A stretch of DNA of 64,000 bases from Caldisalinibacter kiritimatiensis (GCF_000387765.1 NZ_ARZA01000066.1:1-64000); one strand, 5' to 3'. Positions 36,759-45,102 are shown, counted from the first letter of the stretch. Made by a program: numbers and translations. The notes: generated by a model from the sequence alone, not told the origin.

Positions 36759-36790
36759 TAAAGGCCACCGTAAAAACGGTGGCCTTTATT
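36759..36790. terminator. bidirectional terminator between spoIVA and tRNA-Pro
   Basis: A perfect GC-rich 12-bp stem (AAAGGCCACCGT with ACGGTGGCCTTT), AAAA loop. T-rich on the right side and, read on the minus strand, also followed by T-rich sequence, so it can end both convergent genes. Confidence 0.9.
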
Positions 36791-36791
36791 A

Positions 36792-36868
36792 TGGTCGGGA
36801 TGACTGGATTTGAACCAGCGACACCAAGTCCCCCAGACTTGTGCGCTACCAAACTGCGCCACATCCCG
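36792..36868 (-). tRNA. tRNA-Pro (anticodon GGG)
   Basis: A 77-base cloverleaf on the minus strand: acceptor stem CGGGATG/CATCCCG (36862-36868 with 36796-36802), D arm GCGC/GCGC, anticodon stem CAAGT/ACTTG with loop CTGGGGG (36830-36836), anticodon GGG at 36832-36834, G37 as usual in tRNA-Pro, T loop TTCAAAT. The 3' CCA is encoded (TGG at 36792-36794 on the plus strand). Its own promoter lies just upstream and the shared terminator just downstream. Confidence 0.95.
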
Positions 36869-36879
36869 ATAGCATTATA

Positions 36880-36908
36880 ATTATACAAGAAATTCAACTG
36901 TATGTAAA
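36880..36908 (-). promoter_or_regulatory. SigA promoter of tRNA-Pro
   Basis: On the minus strand: TTTACA (36903-36908), a 17-base spacer, TATAAT (36880-36885), 11 bases before the tRNA 5' end. Confidence 0.8.
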
Positions 36909-37143
36909 GAAGTTATTACTTATTCTAAATAAAAGTAAATGTAACAAAAAGTGTTATATTATTATATTTTATTATGAAAAAAGTTATGAAAGAAAATTAT
37001 CTATAAAACAAAAAATTTAAACTTATTAAAATCAAATTTAAATTGTACATCAAATCATACTTATGTTATATTAAATAAGTTAAAAACAGTTTCTACTATG
37101 TATGTTTATAATATGATTTCAAATAGTTCTATTTTGTTTTGTA
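36909..37143. other. AT-rich noncoding stretch between the tRNA-Pro promoter and the next gene
   Basis: About 235 bases with no open frame behind a ribosome site, no RNA gene and no clear inverted repeat. Confidence 0.5.
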
Positions 37144-37172
37144 TTTTCTACAATTAATAATTATGTTATACT
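37144..37172 (+). promoter_or_regulatory. extended -10 promoter before the 125-residue gene
   Basis: TGTTATACT (TGn plus TATACT, 37164-37172); the -35 region TTTTCT at 37144-37149 (17-base spacer) is weak. Confidence 0.45.
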
Positions 37173-37205
37173 TGTTTTAAAGTTTTAATTAGAAAGAGTG
37201 ATAGA

Positions 37206-37583
37206 ATGTTTTTATTATATATTCAAGCGTTTGTAATTATGTTGTTTTTGGTAAGTGTTTTTGGTTATGTGTTAGTAGTGTTAAAAGAAAAATTATATCT
37301 AAAGAGAAATATTATATTAATAGATAAAAAATCAGTTAAGAAAGAATATATAGATGAAGTAGATTTAAAAGAGTTTATTGTTGGAGGGATACATGTAAGG
37401 GCTGGAGATGAAGTTAAAGTAATATTATCAAGTAACGAGAGTATGGAAGGAATAATTATTGGAGCTAATAAAAAAGATGACCTAATTCTTATGGTTACCC
37501 ATAAAGATGAAATTAGAAAATTTAGAGTTAGTAGAATAAAAAAATTTAAGATAATAAGTAAGTACGGTAAATTTTTCAAATAA
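37206..37583 (+). CDS. small membrane-anchored protein, unrecognised family
   Basis: A 125-residue protein I cannot assign. Residues 3-26 form one membrane helix; the rest is charged and soluble. Residues about 60-120 read as beta strands around a turn (HVRAGDEVKVILSSNESMEG, then IIIGANKKDDLILMVTHKDE), suggesting a small barrel like SH3 or PilZ. Weak ribosome site (GAGTGATAG). An extended -10 promoter lies upstream and a weak hairpin downstream, so it is probably transcribed alone, just before the HlyD-sepF cluster. Confidence 0.75.
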   Translation: MFLLYIQAFVIMLFLVSVFGYVLVVLKEKLYLKRNIILIDKKSVKKEYIDEVDLKEFIVGGIHVRAGDEVKVILSSNESMEGIIIGANKKDDLILMVTHKDEIRKFRVSRIKKFKIISKYGKFFK

Positions 37584-37587
37584 TTAA

Positions 37588-37620
37588 GAAGCTTCGAATT
37601 TAATTCGGAGTTTCATATAT
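37588..37620 (+). terminator. weak hairpin after the 125-residue gene
   Basis: GAAGCTTCGAA (37588-37598) pairs with TTCGGAGTTTC (37604-37614) using three G-T pairs; the tail is only moderately T-rich. Confidence 0.5.
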
Positions 37621-37761
37621 TTTAAGAATAAATTGTACAGTTAACGTTAAAATTTATAAAATAAAAATAAGAAAAGTGAACTAATTAGCATAAGTATGAA
37701 GGAAATTAAAAAGATTTGAAGAAATATATAATAGTTCTTATGATTATTTGGTGGTGATAGC

Positions 37762-39072
37762 TTGCCGACTGAAAAGAGAAAAATAAAGAGAAAACGTAAA
37801 AGAGTAATGAGGTTGTTATTGGTATTTTCTGTAGTTATGTATATTCTTCTAAGAATGACAACCTCCATTATTGGCTCTAACATTGAGACAGTTATAGTAG
37901 AAAATGGCGTAATTAGTGTAACTGAAAAAACTAAAGGTATTATTATAAAAGATGAAAAAGTCTACAGAGCATTGGGATACGGTAATGTTAACTACTTTAA
38001 AGAAGCAGGTGATAAAGTAGCTGTAGGTACCAAAATTGCGGAAATATCAACTACTAACAGATATAATGAATTAAAGGAAGAATTAAGAAACATAGATGAA
38101 AGATTAAAAATATATCAAAGTGAAAATAAAATAGAAGAAATATTCAAGGATGATATAGGGAAAGTTGATTATTACATTAAACAACTAGAAAATGAAATTA
38201 GTGAGTGTATAATAAATGGAGAGTATAGTAGAGTTCAAGAACTAAAAAATAAGTTGAATTTCAGAATAGAAATGAAAAAAAGTATAACTGAGCCAAAGGG
38301 GGTAGTTGGTGAGAGTATAGAAAGATTAAAAAAGAAGAAAAAAAATATTGTTAAAGAATTAGAAAATTTAAAAAATACCTATTATGCTGACTCTTCAGGT
38401 GTTTTAAGTTTATCAATAGATGGATTGGAAGAAATCTATTCATCAAATAAAATTTCTAAACTAACCCCAGATGACTTTAGAATATTAGAAAGAAAGATTA
38501 TAAATTTGAATAACGGTCAAAAGGTTAATCACGGACATCCAATATTTAAAATATCGAACAACTATAAATGGTATATTATTGCAAAAATGAATAAAGAAAG
38601 TTTAGATTCTTTAGAAGAAGGTAAAACTGTATATATAAAGGTGGATGATGAAGAAAAAGCTTATGAAGCTAAAGTTTACAAGATTAATACTGTTGATAAA
38701 GAAAGTTTGATTATATTTAAATTTGAAAATTATTTTTACAAGTTTATTGATAAGAGATATGTTGATATTGAAATTATAAAAACAAAACATGAGGGTCTAA
38801 AAATACCAAAGACATCAATTGTAGACAAAAACGGGATTAAAGGAGTTTATATTAAGGATATCAGTAATATAGTAAAATTTAGGCCAATACAAATAATAGG
38901 AACTGATGATAAATACGCTATCGTTAGTGAAGGAGAAAAAATTAACTTAGGTGGAAGAGGAAAAATAGAGATTAAAGTTAATGGAGTTAAAGAAAAGAAA
39001 TATACGATATATTTATTTGATAAAATTATAGTAAATGGTTCGCGTGTTAAAGAAGGACAAATTATTAATTAA
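37762..39072 (+). CDS. HlyD-like membrane-fusion protein of the sepF cluster
   Basis: A 436-residue protein starting at TTG 37762 behind GGTGGTGATA. A very basic tail (KRKIKRKRKR), one membrane helix (about 16-38), then an extracytoplasmic part with a lipoyl/barrel-like start (GVISVTEKTKGIIIKDE), a coiled coil (about 95-215) and a second barrel region (GQKVNHGHPIFKISNNYKW). The layout matches HlyD-type adaptors, but no transporter partner is nearby. Clostridial genomes place this gene before yggS-sepF, hinting at an envelope or division role, which is inference. Confidence 0.78.
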   Translation: MPTEKRKIKRKRKRVMRLLLVFSVVMYILLRMTTSIIGSNIETVIVENGVISVTEKTKGIIIKDEKVYRALGYGNVNYFKEAGDKVAVGTKIAEISTTNRYNELKEELRNIDERLKIYQSENKIEEIFKDDIGKVDYYIKQLENEISECIINGEYSRVQELKNKLNFRIEMKKSITEPKGVVGESIERLKKKKKNIVKELENLKNTYYADSSGVLSLSIDGLEEIYSSNKISKLTPDDFRILERKIINLNNGQKVNHGHPIFKISNNYKWYIIAKMNKESLDSLEEGKTVYIKVDDEEKAYEAKVYKINTVDKESLIIFKFENYFYKFIDKRYVDIEIIKTKHEGLKIPKTSIVDKNGIKGVYIKDISNIVKFRPIQIIGTDDKYAIVSEGEKINLGGRGKIEIKVNGVKEKKYTIYLFDKIIVNGSRVKEGQIIN

Positions 39073-39086
39073 GGGAGGGGTGAAAT

Positions 39087-39776
39087 TTGAGCATTAAAGA
39101 AAATATAGAAAATATAAAAAAACGTATAAAGGAAGCAGCAGAAAGGTCAGGTAGAAATGAAGAGGATATAGTGTTGATAGGAGTAACTAAGACAGTTGAT
39201 ACAGATATAATGAAAGAAGCTATTAAGTTTGGTATAGATAATATTGGCGAAAATAGAGTACAGGAAATGAAAAAAAAGTATGAAGATATTAGTGAAAACT
39301 TAAATTGGCATATGATAGGTCATCTTCAGTCAAATAAGGTGAAATATATAATTGATAAAGTTAGTTTAATTCATTCACTAGATAGAATGTCATTAGCGAA
39401 GGAATTAGAAAAAAGGGCTGAGCAGCATAACATAACAGTTAATTCTTTGATTCAAGTAAATATAGCAGAAGAAGAAAGTAAATTTGGCTTAAAAGGTGAA
39501 GAGGTAATTCCTTTCATAGAAAACATTTTAAAATTTGAAAGAATTAACATAAAAGGTTTAATGACTATAGCACCATTTGATGAGAATCCTGAAAATGTTA
39601 GATATGTTTTCAGACAGCTAAAAGGGTTGGCAAAAGACATAGAAGCAAAGGGATATTCTAAAATAGAAATGAAGTATCTATCTATGGGTATGACGAATGA
39701 TTTTGAAGTAGCTATAGAAGAAGGTTCTAATATGGTAAGGATAGGTACTGGTATTTTTGGTAAAAGAACTTATTAG
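39087..39776 (+). CDS. yggS: YggS/PROSC family PLP-binding protein
   Basis: A 229-residue single-domain TIM barrel that carries pyridoxal phosphate and takes part in B6 and amino acid homeostasis. The PLP lysine is K35 in IGVTKTVDTD; also GENRVQEM, WHMIGHLQSNK and SMGMTNDFEVAIEEGSNMVRIGTGIFG. Start TTG 39087 behind GGGAGGGGTGA. In Bacillus ylmE is the homologue, also directly before sepF. Confidence 0.95.
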   Translation: MSIKENIENIKKRIKEAAERSGRNEEDIVLIGVTKTVDTDIMKEAIKFGIDNIGENRVQEMKKKYEDISENLNWHMIGHLQSNKVKYIIDKVSLIHSLDRMSLAKELEKRAEQHNITVNSLIQVNIAEEESKFGLKGEEVIPFIENILKFERINIKGLMTIAPFDENPENVRYVFRQLKGLAKDIEAKGYSKIEMKYLSMGMTNDFEVAIEEGSNMVRIGTGIFGKRTY

Positions 39777-39787
39777 GAGGAGATAAT

Positions 39788-40246
39788 ATGACAAATAAAA
39801 TTATAGATAAAGTTAAAAACTTTATGGGACTTGATGAATTTGATGAGGAACCGATTGATGAAATGGATGAAATGAATTATATTGAGGAATATGATAGATT
39901 AGAATTACCACCTGCTAAGAAATTATATAAAGGAAATAAAATAGTTAATATACATACAAATTCACAAATGAAACTTATGGTGTTTGAACCAAGAAGATAT
40001 GAAGATGCTCCTAGGATAGTTGATGAATTAAAAAATAGAAAACCTGTTGTTATTAATTTAGAATATTTAAATGGAGAGTCAAGAAGACAAGTTTTTGAGT
40101 TTTTAAGTGGTGCTGTGTATACTTTAGAGGGGAATATGAAAAAAGTATCTAGAGATATTTTTATACTAGCGCCTAGTAATATAGATATAGATGGAGAGTT
40201 AAAGGAAGAAATAAGGACAAAAGGATTTTTTTCCTGGCAGAAATAA
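39788..40246 (+). CDS. sepF: cell division protein SepF
   Basis: A 152-residue protein: N-terminal amphipathic helix for membrane binding (IDKVKNFMGLDEF), acidic linker, and the SepF core (VFEPRRYEDAPRIVDELKNRKPVVINLEYL, RRQVFEFLSGAVYTLEGNMKKVS, FILAPSNIDIDG). It polymerises into arcs and tethers FtsZ's C-terminal peptide, which is present in the FtsZ of this window. The start at ATG 39788 follows AGGAGG. Confidence 0.96.
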   Translation: MTNKIIDKVKNFMGLDEFDEEPIDEMDEMNYIEEYDRLELPPAKKLYKGNKIVNIHTNSQMKLMVFEPRRYEDAPRIVDELKNRKPVVINLEYLNGESRRQVFEFLSGAVYTLEGNMKKVSRDIFILAPSNIDIDGELKEEIRTKGFFSWQK

Positions 40247-40263
40247 CATAAGAGGTGAGTTTA

Positions 40264-40524
40264 ATGACATTATTTAAAATAGCTTTTGATAAATTTATCG
40301 ATGTAATAGAAATATTAATAATCATTAGAATTTTTGCAGACTTAATCATTAGGGACTATTCTAACCCTATAGTAAATCTTCTTCATCAAGTTACTGAACC
40401 AATCTTAGAACCAATAAGAGAGTTAATTAGAAAAACGGGTCTAAATACAGGTATGATAGATTTCTCTCCATTATTTGCATTCTTATTACTTAATCTAGTA
40501 AGAAGAATAGTATTTTACCTGTAA
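40264..40524 (+). CDS. yggT: YggT family membrane protein
   Basis: An 86-residue protein with two membrane segments. The central loop FADLIIRDYSNPIVNLLHQVTEPILEPIRELI carries the NP...TEP.L.P.R pattern of the family (YlmG in Bacillus). Role undefined; linked to division or osmotic response in other organisms. Start ATG 40264 behind AGAGGTGA; an in-frame GTG at 40255 is part of that site. Confidence 0.92.
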   Translation: MTLFKIAFDKFIDVIEILIIIRIFADLIIRDYSNPIVNLLHQVTEPILEPIRELIRKTGLNTGMIDFSPLFAFLLLNLVRRIVFYL

Positions 40525-40545
40525 TAATTAGTTGGTGATTTAATT

Positions 40546-41337
40546 ATGTTACTTGATAAAGAAAAGTACTTAGAACACATAAAAGATAATGAACAAATCT
40601 TTGAGATGAGAAAAGTATTAGACAAAGTGGAACAAGTAATGAGTTATCACAGCATAGAATACACAGATTTTTTAAATCCATATCAATGCAGATTGGCTAG
40701 ATCTTTCTTAAATAGATTTCACGATATTGAATACTATGAAGATGGCGGATATAATAGTGCTGAAAGAAAAACTATAATTATTTATCCATTTTATTTAGAT
40801 AGAATGTCTGTTGAAGCTCCATTAGCAGCTGTTAAAATTGAAAATAAGTCAAAATTTAACAACATAAACCATAGGGATTACTTAGGTGCTATTATGTCTT
40901 TAGGTATAAAGCGAGAGAAAATAGGTGATATAGTTATACATGATAATTATACACAAGTGGTATTACATAAAGACATTTTAGAATATGTAATATTAAATCT
41001 AAATAAAATAGGAAATGAGCCTGTAAGGGTTAATGAAATAAGCATTAATGATGTAATAAAGGGCAAAGAAGAGTACAAAGAGATATTTAGTACTGTTGCT
41101 TCTCTTAGGTTGGATAGTTTGGTTAGCAGTGCAGTTAATGTATCGAGAAAGATTAGTCAAAATTACATAAAATTAGGAAAAGTAAAAGTGAATTGGCAGC
41201 CTATACAACAATTATCTTATGAAGTGAAAGAAGGAGATGTTTTTTCAATAAGAGGTTATGGTAGATATAAACTAGAAAGTATTTTAGGTAATTCAAAAAA
41301 AGACAGATTAAAGTTAATAATACGAAAATATATATAA
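40546..41337 (+). CDS. ylmH: YlmH family S4-domain RNA-binding protein
   Basis: A 263-residue protein. N-terminal helices with DFLNPYQCRLARSFLNRF, a middle alpha/beta domain (RDYLGAIMSLGIKREKIGDI), and a C-terminal S4 domain (LRLDSLVSSAVNVSRKISQNYIKLGKVKVNW). In Bacillus, YlmH binds stalled 50S-peptidyl-tRNA complexes and acts with or parallel to RqcH, also encoded in this window. Start ATG 40546. It sits between yggT and divIVA, the conserved order. Confidence 0.94.
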   Translation: MLLDKEKYLEHIKDNEQIFEMRKVLDKVEQVMSYHSIEYTDFLNPYQCRLARSFLNRFHDIEYYEDGGYNSAERKTIIIYPFYLDRMSVEAPLAAVKIENKSKFNNINHRDYLGAIMSLGIKREKIGDIVIHDNYTQVVLHKDILEYVILNLNKIGNEPVRVNEISINDVIKGKEEYKEIFSTVASLRLDSLVSSAVNVSRKISQNYIKLGKVKVNWQPIQQLSYEVKEGDVFSIRGYGRYKLESILGNSKKDRLKLIIRKYI

Positions 41338-41349
41338 TGGAGGGTTATT

Positions 41350-41802
41350 ATGATTACACCATTAGATATACAAAATAGAGAGTTTAGAAAAGGTGTTCGT
41401 GGATACAAAGAATCAGAGGTTGACAGTTTCCTTGATGAAGTAATGATAGATTATGAAAAACTTTATAAGGAAAATTCCGAGTTAAAGGATAAAATAACAA
41501 TGCTCAATGAGCAATTAGAGCAATATGATAAAATGGAAGAAACATTGCAAAATACCTTAGTAGTTGCTCAAAGTACTGCAGAAGAGGTTAAGGCAAACGC
41601 AAGAAAAGAAGCTGAATTGATTATAAAAGAAGCAGAAGAAAAGGCTAGACAAATAATTAATGAAGCTCATAAAGAAGTAGAAAATATCCAAGTAAAATAT
41701 GAGAATCTAAAAGCAGATATGGAAGTTTTCAGGACAAGGTTTAAAACTTTATTAGAATCTCAATTACAAACATTGGATAATTATTATAAGAATAAAGAAT
41801 AA
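41350..41802 (+). CDS. divIVA: DivIVA domain protein
   Basis: A 150-residue protein: N-terminal DivIVA lipid-binding head (ITPLDIQNREFRKGVRGYKESEVDSFLDEV) followed by a long coiled coil to the C-terminus. It recognises curved membrane at poles and septa and recruits division or sporulation proteins. Start ATG 41350 behind GGAGG. A terminator ends the HlyD-sepF-divIVA operon here; ileS, which follows divIVA in many relatives, is not adjacent. Confidence 0.95.
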   Translation: MITPLDIQNREFRKGVRGYKESEVDSFLDEVMIDYEKLYKENSELKDKITMLNEQLEQYDKMEETLQNTLVVAQSTAEEVKANARKEAELIIKEAEEKARQIINEAHKEVENIQVKYENLKADMEVFRTRFKTLLESQLQTLDNYYKNKE

Positions 41803-41822
41803 AGATATTGATTATCTAAGAT

Positions 41823-41856
41823 ACTTCGTCCCTTTTGGGATGAAGTTTTATTTTTA
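41823..41856 (+). terminator. intrinsic terminator after divIVA
   Basis: ACTTCGTCCC (41823-41832), TTTT loop, GGGATGAAGT (41837-41846, one G-T pair), then a T-rich tail. Confidence 0.92.
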
Positions 41857-41873
41857 ATAAAAAACATGTGAGC

Positions 41874-41901
41874 TTGACAGTAGTTTTAGAAATTATATAA
41901 T
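41874..41901 (+). promoter_or_regulatory. strong SigA promoter of mtnN-aroF
   Basis: Perfect TTGACA (41874-41879), 16-base spacer, perfect TATAAT (41896-41901). It leaves a leader of about 120 bases before mtnN in which I see no convincing riboswitch. Confidence 0.85.
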
Positions 41902-42030
41902 AGAAAGGTAATCAAATACTAATATAGATATTTAATATATAATTATTAACTGCAGATTTGATATTAAAAATTTATGTATAGTATAAATATGATGAGAATA
42001 ATATGAGATTACAAAGATGGAGGTTTAGAT

Positions 42031-42729
42031 ATGAATAAAATAGGTATTATTGGAGCTATGGATGAGGAAATAGAGATTATAAAAGATAAAATGACAATTG
42101 ATAAAATTCAGCAAGTAGCTGGAATGGAATTTTACTTAGGTAAATTAGAAGATAGAGAAGTTGTGCTAGTAAGATGTGGAATAGGAAAAGTAAATGCGGC
42201 AGTGTGTACGCAGATTTTAATTTCTAAATTTAGTGTTAGTATGGTAATTAATACAGGTGTTGCAGGGGCTATTTATGATGAACTTAATATAGGAGATATA
42301 GTTATTTCTAAAGATGTTATACAGCATGATTTTGATGCTACTGCCTTTGGATATAAGTTAGGTGAAATACCTAGATTAGATGAATATATATTTAAGGGAG
42401 ATGAAAGACTAATAGAGATAACAAAGCAAGTTACAAAAGAACAGCTTAAAGGTCATAAAGCGTTTGTTGGAAGAATATTATCAGGTGATGTTTTTGTAGC
42501 GAGTGCAGAAAAGAAAGATAGTTTATGGAAGAATTTCGAAGGATATTGTGCAGAAATGGAAGGTGCAGCAATAGGACATACTTGTTATCTTAATAATATA
42601 CCCTTTGTAATTTTAAGAGCTATGTCGGATAAGGCTGATGGTTCTGCACATGTTAATTTCAATGAATTTGTACACAAAGCCGCAAGAAATTCTGCTAATA
42701 TTGTACAAGAAATAGTGAAGTTAATATAG
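42031..42729 (+). CDS. mtnN: 5'-methylthioadenosine/S-adenosylhomocysteine nucleosidase
   Basis: A 232-residue nucleoside hydrolase removing adenine from MTA and SAH. N-terminal IGIIGAMDEEIE with the catalytic Glu, RCGIGKVNAA, NTGVAGAI, the DFDATAFG loop, CAEMEGAAIGHTC (ribose-binding EME) and RAMSDKADG with the catalytic Asp. Start ATG 42031 behind GGAGG. It leads a two-gene unit with aroF under a strong promoter. Confidence 0.97.
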   Translation: MNKIGIIGAMDEEIEIIKDKMTIDKIQQVAGMEFYLGKLEDREVVLVRCGIGKVNAAVCTQILISKFSVSMVINTGVAGAIYDELNIGDIVISKDVIQHDFDATAFGYKLGEIPRLDEYIFKGDERLIEITKQVTKEQLKGHKAFVGRILSGDVFVASAEKKDSLWKNFEGYCAEMEGAAIGHTCYLNNIPFVILRAMSDKADGSAHVNFNEFVHKAARNSANIVQEIVKLI

Positions 42730-42744
42730 TACGGGGGAATTAAT

Positions 42745-43560
42745 ATGGACATAAAAAAAGTAGGAAAAATAAATAATAGCAAAAAAGTTATTGACATAGG
42801 AGATAATATAAAGATAGGTGGAGATAATTTTGTTATTATAGCCGGACCTTGTGCTGTAGAAAATGAAGAACAAGTCAATAAGACTGCTGAATATTTAAAT
42901 AAATTAGGAGTTAAAATTTTAAGAGGTGGGGCATTTAAACCAAGAACTTCTCCTTACTCATTTCAAGGGTTAGGATTTAAAGGTCTTAAGCTTTTAAAAA
43001 ATGCTGCTAAAAGTTATAATATGAAAGTAATTTCAGAGATAATGGATCCAAGAGATATAGAAAATGCGTATGAATATGTAGATATATTTCAAATAGGCTC
43101 AAGAAATATGCAAAATTTTAGCTTATTAAAAGAAATAGGGAAAGTAGATAAACCTGTTTTACTTAAAAGAGGAATGGCTGCTACAGTTGAGGAATGGTTA
43201 ATGGCTGCTGAGTATATTGCCTTAGAAGGTAACGAAAATATAATCTTATGTGAAAGAGGTATACGTACATTCGAAAATTATACACGTAATACTTTAGATT
43301 TAACAGCCGTACCTATTATAAAAGATTTAAGTTGTTTACCTATTATTGTAGACCCAAGCCATGGTACAGGTAGAAGAAATTTGGTTATTCCAATGTCTAG
43401 AGCGGCAGTAGCTGTAGGCGCTGATGGTTTAATAATAGAGGTACATCCAAATCCAAGTGAGGCTTTATCTGATGGTGAACAATCTCTAGATTTTGTAGAA
43501 ATAAAAAAATTAATTCACGAGATTAACAGTATTAAAACATGTATTAATAAATTCGAATGA
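42745..43560 (+). CDS. aroF: 3-deoxy-7-phosphoheptulonate synthase (DAHP synthase, AroA-beta/KDO8PS-like type)
   Basis: A 271-residue TIM barrel making DAHP from PEP and erythrose-4-phosphate, first step of the shikimate pathway. Motifs: [68 protein letters not shown]. The first 35 residues are shorter than the regulatory domain of Bacillus AroA, and no chorismate mutase domain is fused, so feedback control by aromatic compounds is probably limited. Confidence 0.95.
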   Translation: MDIKKVGKINNSKKVIDIGDNIKIGGDNFVIIAGPCAVENEEQVNKTAEYLNKLGVKILRGGAFKPRTSPYSFQGLGFKGLKLLKNAAKSYNMKVISEIMDPRDIENAYEYVDIFQIGSRNMQNFSLLKEIGKVDKPVLLKRGMAATVEEWLMAAEYIALEGNENIILCERGIRTFENYTRNTLDLTAVPIIKDLSCLPIIVDPSHGTGRRNLVIPMSRAAVAVGADGLIIEVHPNPSEALSDGEQSLDFVEIKKLIHEINSIKTCINKFE

Positions 43561-43643
43561 CAAACTAAGACGTAATGAAAGTAACCACATTTACATAATT
43601 ACATATAATATATTGAGGGAATAGTAAAAATGGAGTGGTTACT

Positions 43644-43778
43644 ATGGTAGATGTGAAAACAAGAAATCATACAGACTATTTGTTGTTCTTCTTTTTGTTA
43701 TTAACAGAAATATGGGGAGGAAAGTATAATAAGAACAGTTTATTGTTTTTCTATTTATTTTTAGCTTTTTACACATAA
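43644..43778 (+). CDS. 44-residue hydrophobic peptide, previously unmarked small ORF
   Basis: ATG 43644 to TAA 43776-43778, behind GGAG at 43632-43635. The peptide has a short polar start (MVDVKTRNHTD), then a very hydrophobic Leu/Phe block (YLLFFFLLLTEIWGG) and a second Leu/Phe block at the C-terminus. The pattern recalls small hydrophobic sporulation or coat-associated peptides of Firmicutes, but I cannot name a family. A strong terminator follows 18 bases later, and the gap is otherwise unexplained, both of which support a real gene. Confidence 0.6.
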   Translation: MVDVKTRNHTDYLLFFFLLLTEIWGGKYNKNSLLFFYLFLAFYT

Positions 43779-43796
43779 AGGTAAGTAATTATAATG

Positions 43797-43839
43797 CTTT
43801 AGTCTAGACAAAATATTATTCTAGGCTAAAGTTTTTTTT
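43797..43839 (+). terminator. strong intrinsic terminator after the 44-residue ORF
   Basis: CTTTAGTCTAG (43797-43807) pairs with CTAGGCTAAAG (43821-43831; one T-G pair), followed by eight T. Confidence 0.92.
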
Positions 43840-43841
43840 AT

Positions 43842-43952
43842 AACACATAGGAAATTATAATCAAATTAAATTTGTGGATAAAATATAATTTCCGTTATGT
43901 GTTTCAAAAAAGTCAACCTTGAGAATCTTCCATTTTAATGGAAGACTTTTTT
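43842..43952 (+). ncRNA. structured noncoding segment: large hairpin then terminator
   Basis: AACACATA plus GGAAATTATA (43842-43859) pair with TATAATTTCC (43884-43893) plus TATGTGTT (43896-43903): 18 bp with a two-base bulge. The 24-base loop holds a further small dyad (CAAAT...ATTTG). Directly after comes TCTTCCATT/AATGGAAGA (43926-43945) and a T-rich tail. No open frame fits; it could be a small RNA, an mRNA leader or a remnant of a mobile repeat. Confidence 0.4.
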
Positions 43953-44066
43953 ATTTTTAAAGTTTTATAAAAGGTGGCGAACTTGCTTTTAAATAGTAAA
44001 AATTACATAATCAACTTAAGTATTAATATTTTATTTAAGGGTAAATTATTGAAAGGGGAATATTTT

Positions 44067-44348
44067 ATGAAAAATGATAAAGAAAATCTTGAAAAGAGAA
44101 TTGAAGATATTGCTTTAGGACTAGAAAAAGCTAAAATTGCAGAGTATGTTGATATTATGAACAATAAATGGAGATTGTTATATATAAACTTTATAGGTGG
44201 ATTGGCTAGAGGGTTTGGAACAGCTATAGGATTTACAATATTAGGAGCATTTGTTATATATATACTACAAAGGATTATTGCATGGAATTTACCTTTAATA
44301 GGCGATTTTATAAGTGAAATAGTAAAAATAGTCCAAGAAAATTTATAG
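44067..44348 (+). CDS. DUF5665 family small membrane protein
   Basis: A 93-residue protein from ATG 44067, behind GAAAGGGGAA. N-terminal charged helix (DKENLEKRIEDIALGLEKAKIAEYVDIM), then a glycine-rich hydrophobic segment (FIGGLARGFGTAIGFTILGAFVIYIL) and a short amphipathic tail. This is the usual make-up of DUF5665, found mainly in spore formers; function unknown. The open frame extends upstream to 43974 but the leading part is not family-like. It is 10 bases before yteA. Confidence 0.85.
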   Translation: MKNDKENLEKRIEDIALGLEKAKIAEYVDIMNNKWRLLYINFIGGLARGFGTAIGFTILGAFVIYILQRIIAWNLPLIGDFISEIVKIVQENL

Positions 44349-44358
44349 GAGGAAATTT

Positions 44359-45033
44359 ATGGATGCAAATAAGCTACAATATTTTAAAAAGAAGTTATTG
44401 GATGAAAAGAATAATATTATTAATACGATAAATAGAATGAATGAAAATGAGCCTAATGACTCATTACAAGAATATACAAATGAATTATCTGTTTATGATA
44501 ATCATCCAGCAGATTTAGGTACAGAAACATTTATGATGGAGCAAAATATGAATCTTAAAGATGTAGAAAAGTTAAGATTAAGGGAGATAGAAGATTCTTT
44601 ATCTAAAATAGAAGAGGGAATCTATGGAAAATGTGATATATGTGGTAAAGAAATAAAAGAAGAAAGATTAGAAATAATACCAGAGGCAAAGATTTGTATG
44701 GAATGTGCTAATGATAAGATTCCAATAGATGACTTAATGGGATATAGGCCTAAAGAAGAAGAAAATCTAAAATTCCCCTTTGGAAGAACTTATAAGGATT
44801 TATCTATGGAAGAAACAGAATTTGATGGAGAAGACAGCTATCAATCCGTTGCTAGATTTAATGAAGTGCCAGGAGACCCTTCTTTTACAACGGGTGATAA
44901 CCAAGGAGTTTTTGATGATAAGGACCCAGGTGTGGTTGAGGATGTTGAAGAAATTTCACAAGATTATTATAAAGGACAGTTGCAAGGAATGAATAGAGAT
45001 GATATTCCAGATGAACAGAAGAAAAAGTCATAA
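44359..45033 (+). CDS. yteA: YteA family TraR/DksA-type zinc finger protein
   Basis: A 224-residue protein: N-terminal coiled coil (1-85), C4 zinc finger of the DksA type (C92, C95, C113, C116), and an acidic C-terminal half with FNEVPGDPSFTTGDNQGVFDD typical of YteA. In spore formers the family is a regulator of unclear target. Start ATG 44359 behind AGGAGG. A terminator follows. Confidence 0.92.
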   Translation: MDANKLQYFKKKLLDEKNNIINTINRMNENEPNDSLQEYTNELSVYDNHPADLGTETFMMEQNMNLKDVEKLRLREIEDSLSKIEEGIYGKCDICGKEIKEERLEIIPEAKICMECANDKIPIDDLMGYRPKEEENLKFPFGRTYKDLSMEETEFDGEDSYQSVARFNEVPGDPSFTTGDNQGVFDDKDPGVVEDVEEISQDYYKGQLQGMNRDDIPDEQKKKS

Positions 45034-45046
45034 TGTTTATGAGTGT

Positions 45047-45090
45047 TAAGGTTAGGTAATTAATTATACCTGACCTTATTTGTTATTACT
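45047..45090 (+). terminator. intrinsic terminator after yteA
   Basis: TAAGGTTAGGTA (45047-45058) pairs with TACCTGACCTTA (45067-45078; one T-G pair), followed by TTTGTTATT. Confidence 0.85.
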
Positions 45091-45102
45091 ACATATTGAA
45101 AG

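Noticed and set aside
41902-42030. Possible SAM-type riboswitch in the mtnN leader
   Set aside because: The leader is about 120 bases and mtnN handles SAM products, but no conserved riboswitch core or terminator could be recognised.
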